A DNA stretch of 9,626 bases, from NCBI GenBank assembly GCA_030038715.1, contig JASHSO010000449.1, positions 1 through 9,626 on the forward strand. Direction: 5' to 3'. Numbering within the stretch: the stretch's first letter is position 1; every line of letters starts with the position of its first letter. Below, one piece after another: positions 5,730 to 9,626 of this stretch. This DNA comes from Streptosporangiaceae bacterium. GTDB lineage: Bacteria; Actinomycetota; Actinomycetes; Streptosporangiales; Streptosporangiaceae. The notes beneath the pieces were generated by a model. The model was not told the DNA's origin, did not search any database, and was given only the letters and a program-made list of their open reading frames with translations. The translations under genes were made by a program, and so were the position numbers.

Positions 5730-6382
5730 ACCCGGATGCCCAGCAGGTCGATGCAGCCGCTCCCGGAGGACGGTGACGGTGACGGTGACGAGCGCGGCCC
5801 CGGCGGCGGGTTGGCGCTGCGGGCCGGAGCAGGCGACGGGCTCGGCTCCGGTGCGGCGGTCGGCGTCGGAGACACCGCCCGGCGAGGCGAGTTCGATGTC
5901 TGCGGCGACGTCGAGGTCGGCGGCACTCCGGCGGCTGACGCATGACCGGGCGACTGCGTACCGCCCGATGAGCGCGGGCCCACGCCCACATGCTCGGGGC
6001 CTGGCGCTTGTATCCGTGGCGTCTCAGGGACTCGCCCGGCGCTGGCGGGGGCCCTATGGTGCGGCAAAACGGCGACGAGCAGCACCGCTGAGACTGCGGC
6101 CAGGCCGACCACGGTCGCGCTCGTGACCGGGTGCCGTCGCAGCGCGCTGACGGTCTCGCTGAGCCGCGCCCGTGCCGCCGGCAACAAGGCCGCCACGGGC
6201 ATTGGTAGCAGCACGGCGCGCCACCCTGCCCGCTGCGAGGCACGCAGGGCGACCCGGAGCGCTGCCCGCTTCCGCTCGGACGACAGCGCGTTGGAGACCA
6301 GAACGTGCAGCTCGCCTCGTGGGCCGCGGCGCACAACGGCACTCAGGCCAGCAGGCAGGGTCACGTGGTTGATCCGAATCAC
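5720..6382 (-). CDS. Single-pass membrane protein with Pro/Ser/Thr-rich tail, unknown function
   Basis: A 220-residue protein. GTG 6382 is chosen because it forms a GTGA overlap with the stop of the upstream gene and has GAGGAG 8 nt ahead; a longer ATG start at 6430 lacks this support. Residues 1-65 form a small domain (IRINHVTLPAGLSAVV, then ELHVLVSNALSSERKRAAL). A basic stretch with HPV precedes one hydrophobic segment at about 86-106 (VTSATVVGLAAVSAVLLVAV). From 110 to 208 the chain is Pro/Ser/Thr/Ala-rich with no predicted fold, containing SP repeats coded by a GGTGAC triple repeat at 5772-5789. The end has two cysteines nine residues apart (Cys210, Cys219), which might form a disulfide. 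Absence of a leading hydrophobic stretch suggests the N-terminal domain is cytoplasmic and the tail outside. The N-terminal domain loosely recalls a degenerate ImmA/IrrE domain without HExxH, but that is a guess. Confidence 0.75.
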   Translation of the reverse strand: MIRINHVTLPAGLSAVVRRGPRGELHVLVSNALSSERKRAALRVALRASQRAGWRAVLLPMPVAALLPAARARLSETVSALRRHPVTSATVVGLAAVSAVLLVAVLPHHRAPASAGRVPETPRIQAPGPEHVGVGPRSSGGTQSPGHASAAGVPPTSTSPQTSNSPRRAVSPTPTAAPEPSPSPAPARSANPPPGPRSSPSPSPSSGSGCIDLLGIRVCV

Positions 6383-6699
6383 GGCCGCGACTCCTCGGCG
6401 CCGACGGCCTGCCAGATGGCCATCCACCATTCGCGCGGATCTCCCTCGCCACCGACGACGGCGATGACCTCCGAGCCCGCCACCTCAAGACGCACGGGGG
6501 CATCGCCGGCACCGAGCTGGTGGGCCGCTGCCACCAACTCCGGCGGCATCGGCGCCAAGGGTACCGAACGCGGCCCGGCACCAGCAGCTGCGGCGATCAT
6601 CTCGAAGTGTTCTAGCCGGCGCCGGATCTCGACTTGGTCGGCCCTGGTCTCGGCCACCTCGTCCGCTAACCGCCGAAGACTACGCCTTCTCCACCACAT
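6379..6699 (-). CDS. Small conserved-looking protein with N-terminal coiled coil, unknown function
   Basis: A 106-residue protein starting at ATG 6699, with GGAGG 8 nt upstream. Residues 1-10 are strongly basic and aromatic (MWWRRRSLRR); residues 10-37 form a likely amphipathic helix or coiled coil (LADEVAETRADQVEIRRRLE). A Pro-rich hinge (43-53) leads to a compact C-terminal part (54-100) with a beta-type stretch (PVRLEVAGSEVIAVVGGEG) and a Trp-rich helix (REWWMAIWQAV). No catalytic motif or membrane segment is seen. Its stop overlaps the start of the membrane-protein gene by 4 nt, implying translational coupling, so the two products probably act together. A -10-like TAGCGT (complement 6739-6744) lies in the 116-nt gap to the aldolase gene upstream, without a clear -35. 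Confidence 0.75.
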   Translation of the reverse strand: MWWRRRSLRRLADEVAETRADQVEIRRRLEHFEMIAAAAGAGPRSVPLAPMPPELVAAAHQLGAGDAPVRLEVAGSEVIAVVGGEGDPREWWMAIWQAVGAEESRP

Positions 6700-6815
6700 G
6701 CCCCGGGCCTCCCGGTTGGTGCGCTGCTGCTGGGCGGCACGCTACCCGCTGCCAGCCGCGAGCGGGGCCATAACAGTCGGTCCGATTGCGCAGAGCCGCC
6801 GGACCTGGCGCCCGG

Positions 6816-7475
6816 TCAGCGTCTCCGTCGTTCGCCATAGCGCAGCCGCCGAGTTTCAGCCGAGACCTCGGCTAGCTCGGCATCGGTCAGGATCCTCGGC
6901 GCGCCGTAACATCGGGCCAGCCGGTAGACCCGGGCCAGCCACTCCAGCAGAACCGCGCGGTCGTATGCGTCGGCCAAGCTCGCTCCGTAGCAGACAGCGC
7001 CGTGGTTCTGCAGGATCGCGGCGCGCCTGCCGTCCAGCGCGGACAGCACCGCGGCGGCCAGTCCCGCCGAGCCGAACCTGGCGTAGGCAGCGACCCGCAC
7101 CGGCCCGCCCATGCTCGTAATGGCGTAGTGCACGGCAGGCAGTTCGGCGCGGGTGACCGACAGTGCGACCACTTCGGCGGAGTGCGTGTGCACGACGGCC
7201 GCCGCCTCGGTCGTCCGGTAGATCGCCAGATGCAACGGGAGCTCCGAAGACGGCGCCTCTGGCGCGTCCAGCTCGTCGCCAGAAAGGCTGACAACACACA
7301 TCTCGCCGGCCGTCAGCTCGCCGTAGTCCAGGCCCGACGGAGTGATGACTACACGACTGCCCACCCGCACGCTCAGGTTGCCCGCCGCCCCGACCGCCAA
7401 CCCGTCGGCGGCAAGGCGCTGGCAGTAGCGAGCCAGCTCCTCGCGCGCGCTCTGCAGCTCCGTGCGGATACTCAT
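6816..7475 (-). CDS. Class II aldolase/adducin family protein (L-fuculose-phosphate aldolase-like)
   Basis: A 219-residue protein, close to the usual length of FucA (about 215). ATG 7475 is chosen because a -10 box lies 7 nt upstream and the protein then begins like other family members; a longer frame to 7586 would run into the divergent gene. Family motifs in order: GNLSVR (32-37) and TPSG (45-48) for phosphate binding, SSELPLH with Glu78 as the probable catalytic acid, HTH giving zinc ligands His96 and His98, and NHG giving the third, His158. All residues needed for zinc-dependent retro-aldol cleavage are present. Reaction expected: cleavage of a phosphorylated sugar such as L-fuculose 1-phosphate to dihydroxyacetone phosphate and an aldehyde; no sugar kinase, isomerase or transporter is adjacent, so the true substrate is open. 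Located in the cytoplasm. Confidence 0.9.
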   Translation of the reverse strand: MSIRTELQSAREELARYCQRLAADGLAVGAAGNLSVRVGSRVVITPSGLDYGELTAGEMCVVSLSGDELDAPEAPSSELPLHLAIYRTTEAAAVVHTHSAEVVALSVTRAELPAVHYAITSMGGPVRVAAYARFGSAGLAAAVLSALDGRRAAILQNHGAVCYGASLADAYDRAVLLEWLARVYRLARCYGAPRILTDAELAEVSAETRRLRYGERRRR

Positions 7476-7482
7476 GACAGGG

Positions 7483-7488
7483 ATGTTA
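7483..7488 (-). promoter_or_regulatory. -10 box of a leaderless promoter for the aldolase gene
   Basis: On the - strand TAACAT ends 7 nt before ATG 7475. No Shine-Dalgarno precedes that ATG, so the transcript probably starts on it. No clear -35 element is visible. Confidence 0.55.
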
Positions 7489-7523
7489 AGCGGCCGTTCG
7501 CCCAGTGCCGAGGCGGCCGACGG

Positions 7524-7529
7524 TAACGT
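7524..7529 (+). promoter_or_regulatory. -10 box of a leaderless promoter for the methyltransferase gene
   Basis: TAACGT ends 7 nt before GTG 7537, the standard spacing for a transcript that begins at the start codon. It also decides between GTG 7537 and GTG 7528, since the latter overlaps the box. The two divergent transcription starts (7475 and 7537) are about 60 nt apart. Confidence 0.55.
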
Positions 7530-7536
7530 GGCACCT

Positions 7537-8301
7537 GTGGCAAGCCGGGCCGAGCGCTCCGTGTCCTTCGGCGCGATTGCTGACAACTATGACCGCCTTC
7601 GGCCCCCGCCGCCGGCCGAGGCGGTTGACTGGCTTGTGCCCGACCGCCTTGAGCTCGCGGTCGACGTCGGCGCCGGAACTGGCCTGCTGACGCGCGCGCT
7701 CGCGCACCGGGCCGGGCACGTGGTCGCTGTGGAGCCGGACGAACGGATGCGGGCAGTGCTCCGGGCGCGGTCGCCCGGCGTCGACGTGGTAGCGGGCCGC
7801 GGTGAGTCGATTCCGCTGCTCGATGCCCGCGCCGACGCGGTGCTTGCCTCCTCCGCCTGGCACTGGATGGAGCCGCAGCTTGCCGTGCCCGAGATAGGCC
7901 GGGTGCTGCGCGACGGCGGCCGGCTGGGCCTGATCTGGACCGGGCGGGACCGTGAGACCGAGTGGCTACGCGTCGACGAGTGGTTCCGCGGGCCAGGCGA
8001 CGAGCCCGAGGCCACGCACCCACGCCGGGACCGCGTGCGCTCCCGCGAGGTCGTGCTGCCCGACCCGGCGCCGTTCGTCAATATCGAGACGACAACGTTC
8101 TGGTTTACGCGGGTGATGGCTATCGCTGACGTCGTCGACATGCTGACTACTTACAGCCGGGTCATTACGGCCGCGCCCGAGGTCAGGGAGGCTGGCCGAG
8201 CCCGCGCTGGCGCCGCGCTCGCTTCGGCGTTCCCTGGTGCCAGCGAGGTCGATGTGCCGATGCGATCGCACTGCTGGCGTGCCGACCGGGCGGCCCGGTG
8301 A
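7537..8301 (+). CDS. Class I SAM-dependent methyltransferase
   Basis: A 254-residue protein beginning at GTG 7537 (MASRAERSVSFGAIADNYDR). The SAM-binding Rossmann fold is clear: motif I VDVGAGTG (42-49), the acidic residue at the end of strand 2 (Glu66 in VVAVEPDERM), then GRGESIPLLDARADAVLASS and AWHWM, and the post-motif segment GRVLRDGGRLGLIW. The SFG...YDR...P start and AWHW signature are typical of a large actinobacterial group of small-molecule methyltransferases related to the UbiE/Methyltransf_11 type. The C-terminal half (about 135-250), which would set substrate choice, gives no specific hint. It is followed 18 nt later by the NTF2-like gene, which has its own promoter but could also be read through. 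Confidence 0.88.
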   Translation: MASRAERSVSFGAIADNYDRLRPPPPAEAVDWLVPDRLELAVDVGAGTGLLTRALAHRAGHVVAVEPDERMRAVLRARSPGVDVVAGRGESIPLLDARADAVLASSAWHWMEPQLAVPEIGRVLRDGGRLGLIWTGRDRETEWLRVDEWFRGPGDEPEATHPRRDRVRSREVVLPDPAPFVNIETTTFWFTRVMAIADVVDMLTTYSRVITAAPEVREAGRARAGAALASAFPGASEVDVPMRSHCWRADRAAR

Positions 8302-8307
8302 CTGGCT

Positions 8308-8313
8308 TATCCT
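8308..8313 (+). promoter_or_regulatory. -10 box of a leaderless promoter for the NTF2-like gene
   Basis: TATCCT ends 6 nt before ATG 8320, inside the 18-nt gap after the methyltransferase stop. No Shine-Dalgarno is present. The gene is therefore probably transcribed on its own as a leaderless mRNA. Confidence 0.55.
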
Positions 8314-8319
8314 CTCACC

Positions 8320-8667
8320 ATGGATGTACGAAAAGCAGCGCAGCGCTGGGCGAGTGTGTGGGAGCGCGGATGGCGTGAGCACGACGCGGCCGCCATCGCC
8401 GCCCTCTACGCCGACGGGGCGTTTTGGCAGCAGCATCCGTTCCGCGAGCCCGAAGCGGGATACCTGGCTCGCGTCTTCGGCGAGGAGGAGTCGGCGGAGT
8501 GTCACTTCACCGTCCCGATAGTCGATGACGACCACGCCGCCGTGCACTGGACCGCCCGAACCACGCTCACCGATGGCAGCACCGAAGACTTGGCTGGCAT
8601 CTCACTGCTGCGCTTCGACAACAACGGCCTGGTCATCGAAGAGCGTGACTTCTGGAACCAGCGATAG
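8320..8667 (+). CDS. NTF2-like / SnoaL-like domain protein
   Basis: A 115-residue single-domain protein. The pattern is that of the NTF2-like cone fold: an N-terminal helix with a Trp-rich face (RWASVWERGWREHDAAAIAA) leading to LYADGAFWQQHPF, a helix, then paired beta strands (HFTVPIVDDDHAAVHWTAR and STEDLAGISLLRF) ending in VIEERDFWNQ. Such proteins are small cytoplasmic isomerases, hydrolases or ligand-binding proteins, and the fold alone does not give the reaction. Length is normal for the family. It ends 15 nt from the convergent DUF885 gene. Confidence 0.8.
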   Translation: MDVRKAAQRWASVWERGWREHDAAAIAALYADGAFWQQHPFREPEAGYLARVFGEEESAECHFTVPIVDDDHAAVHWTARTTLTDGSTEDLAGISLLRFDNNGLVIEERDFWNQR

Positions 8668-8672
8668 CTGGT
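8657..8672. terminator. Hairpin between convergent NTF2-like and DUF885 genes
   Basis: ACCAGC (8657-8662), loop GATA, GCTGGT (8667-8672): a perfect 6-bp stem that includes the TAG stop of the NTF2-like gene and lies 10 nt past the DUF885 stop on the other strand. There is no T-run, so it is a candidate bidirectional terminator or end-stabilising hairpin only. Confidence 0.4.
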
Positions 8673-8682
8673 GCCGGTGGAG

Positions 8683-9626
8683 TCACAGCCGCGCTAGCGC
8701 CTCCTTGAGCGGATCGAGGCCGAGGCCCCCGAGCGCCAGTGCCTGGCTGTGGAAGTCCTTGAGGCTGAAGTCCGCACCCTTGCGGCGGCGGGCATCTTCG
8801 CGAGCCTGCAGCCAGATCCGCTCACCGAGTTTGTAGGACGGTGCCTGCCCGGGCCAGCCGAGGTACCTGTTCAGTTCGAATCGCAGCATCTCGTCGTCCA
8901 TATGCACGCGGCCGCGCAGGAACTCCCAGGCCAGCTCGGCGTTCCACGTCTCGCCCTCGTGCCAGCCGGTGCCCTGCGGAATCGGCAGTTGCAGGTGCAC
9001 GCCGAGGTCCACGACTACTCGCGCGGCGCGCAGCAACTGGCTGTCGAGCAAGCCGAGCAGTGCGCCGGGATCGGACAGGTAACCGAGTTCCTCCATCAGC
9101 CGCTCGGCGTACAGCGCCCAGCCTTCGCCGTGACCCGACACCCAGCACAGCAGCCGCTGCCAGCGGTTAAGCGACTCCTTCTCGAAGACAGCCTGACTCA
9201 CCTGAAGATGATGGCCGGGCACTCCCTCGTGGTAGATGGTGGTGATTTCCTTCCAGGTGTTGAACTCCTCGACACCTGGCGGCACCGTCCACCACATCCG
9301 CCCCGGCCTGGTCCAGTCCTCGCTCGGCCCGGTGTAGTAGATACCGCCGTCACTGGTCGGTGCGATCATCGCCTCGATCCGCCGTGCGGGCTCGGGGATG
9401 TCGAAGTGGGTCCCGTGCAACTCGGCGATCGTGCGGTCGGCAAACTCCTGCATCCAGGAGCGCAGGTTGTCCGAACCAATGATCTTCCGCTGTGGATCGG
9501 CGTCCAGCGCGGCGACCGCTTGCTCGATGGTCCCGTCGGGCGTGATCTCCGTCGCTACCCGCGCCATCTCCGACTCCAGCCGGGTGACCTCACTCCAGCC
9601 CCAGGCATAGGCCTCGTCAAGGTCGA
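8683..9626 (-). CDS. DUF885 family metallopeptidase-like protein (C-terminal part, start outside window)
   Basis: The frame is open to the right edge: codons beyond the Met at 9567 continue as DLDEAYAWGWSEVTRLESE, so that Met is internal and about 313 C-terminal residues are present of a family usually about 550-600 long. The zinc-peptidase-like signature HEGVPGHH (complement 9208-9231) is the family hallmark, followed by the conserved GWALYAE whose Glu (about 42 residues downstream of the first His) is the likely third ligand. Other family marks are GIYYTGPSEDW before and RFELNRYLGWPGQAPSYKLG after. The function is assumed to be cleavage of peptides by a zinc-dependent mechanism, on family grounds only. 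No signal peptide can be assessed because the N-terminus is missing. Confidence 0.9.
   Translation of the reverse strand, partial: DLDEAYAWGWSEVTRLESEMARVATEITPDGTIEQAVAALDADPQRKIIGSDNLRSWMQEFADRTIAELHGTHFDIPEPARRIEAMIAPTSDGGIYYTGPSEDWTRPGRMWWTVPPGVEEFNTWKEITTIYHEGVPGHHLQVSQAVFEKESLNRWQRLLCWVSGHGEGWALYAERLMEELGYLSDPGALLGLLDSQLLRAARVVVDLGVHLQLPIPQGTGWHEGETWNAELAWEFLRGRVHMDDEMLRFELNRYLGWPGQAPSYKLGERIWLQAREDARRRKGADFSLKDFHSQALALGGLGLDPLKEALARL

Noticed and set aside
5772..5789. Triple GGTGAC tandem repeat as a phase-variation tract
   Set aside because: The 6-nt unit keeps the reading frame and merely encodes Ser-Pro repeats in the tail of the membrane protein; three copies are too few to suggest switching.
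6305..7120. 271-codon + strand open frame across the coiled-coil and aldolase genes
   Set aside because: It spans the ends of two well-supported - strand genes and the gap between them; the product is Arg/Ser/Pro-rich without any fold signature.

Overview
The window is a compact, high-GC stretch of chromosome that looks actinobacterial. Coding frames have strongly G/C-biased third positions, GTG starts occur, and at least four genes appear to be read from leaderless transcripts (a TANNNT -10 box 6-7 nt before the start codon, no Shine-Dalgarno). I cannot name the genus. No rRNA, tRNA, CRISPR array, insertion sequence or phage gene is visible.

Left part (1-3174, + strand): the 3' end of an amidohydrolase-2 type metal-dependent hydrolase; then one long gene fusing a MoxR/magnesium-chelatase-like AAA+ ATPase to a C-terminal VWA domain with an intact MIDAS; then a small tyrosine-phosphatase-like protein with a WPD loop and a CX5R loop. 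A 32-nt interrupted palindrome sits on the ATPase stop codon, just before the phosphatase's own leaderless promoter.

Middle (3186-5024, - strand): a nitrilase-superfamily protein whose expected catalytic cysteine is an alanine, downstream of a divergent ECF-sigma-like gene that has a clear -35/-10 promoter and a strong hairpin inside its 5' coding region. The AT-richer 263-nt region 5025-5287 separates it from a divergent XRE-type regulator and holds the sigma promoter and a possible 14-codon upstream ORF.

Right-middle (5288-7475): the XRE regulator (+) converges on a two-gene unit (-) joined by a 4-nt GTGA overlap: a small coiled-coil-like protein and a single-pass membrane protein with a Pro/Ser/Thr-rich tail. 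Upstream of these on the same strand is a class II (FucA-like) aldolase.

Right (7475-9626): the aldolase is divergent from a SAM-dependent methyltransferase, each with a leaderless promoter, about 60 nt apart. A small NTF2/SnoaL-like protein with its own leaderless promoter follows, converging on the 3' part of a DUF885 metallopeptidase-like gene that runs off the right edge.

Most of this is metabolic and regulatory housekeeping-accessory content rather than a recognisable island. The points most worth a second look are the cysteine-less nitrilase homologue, the AAA+-VWA fusion next to a CX5R phosphatase, and the XRE / coiled-coil / membrane-protein group, for which I know no assigned function.
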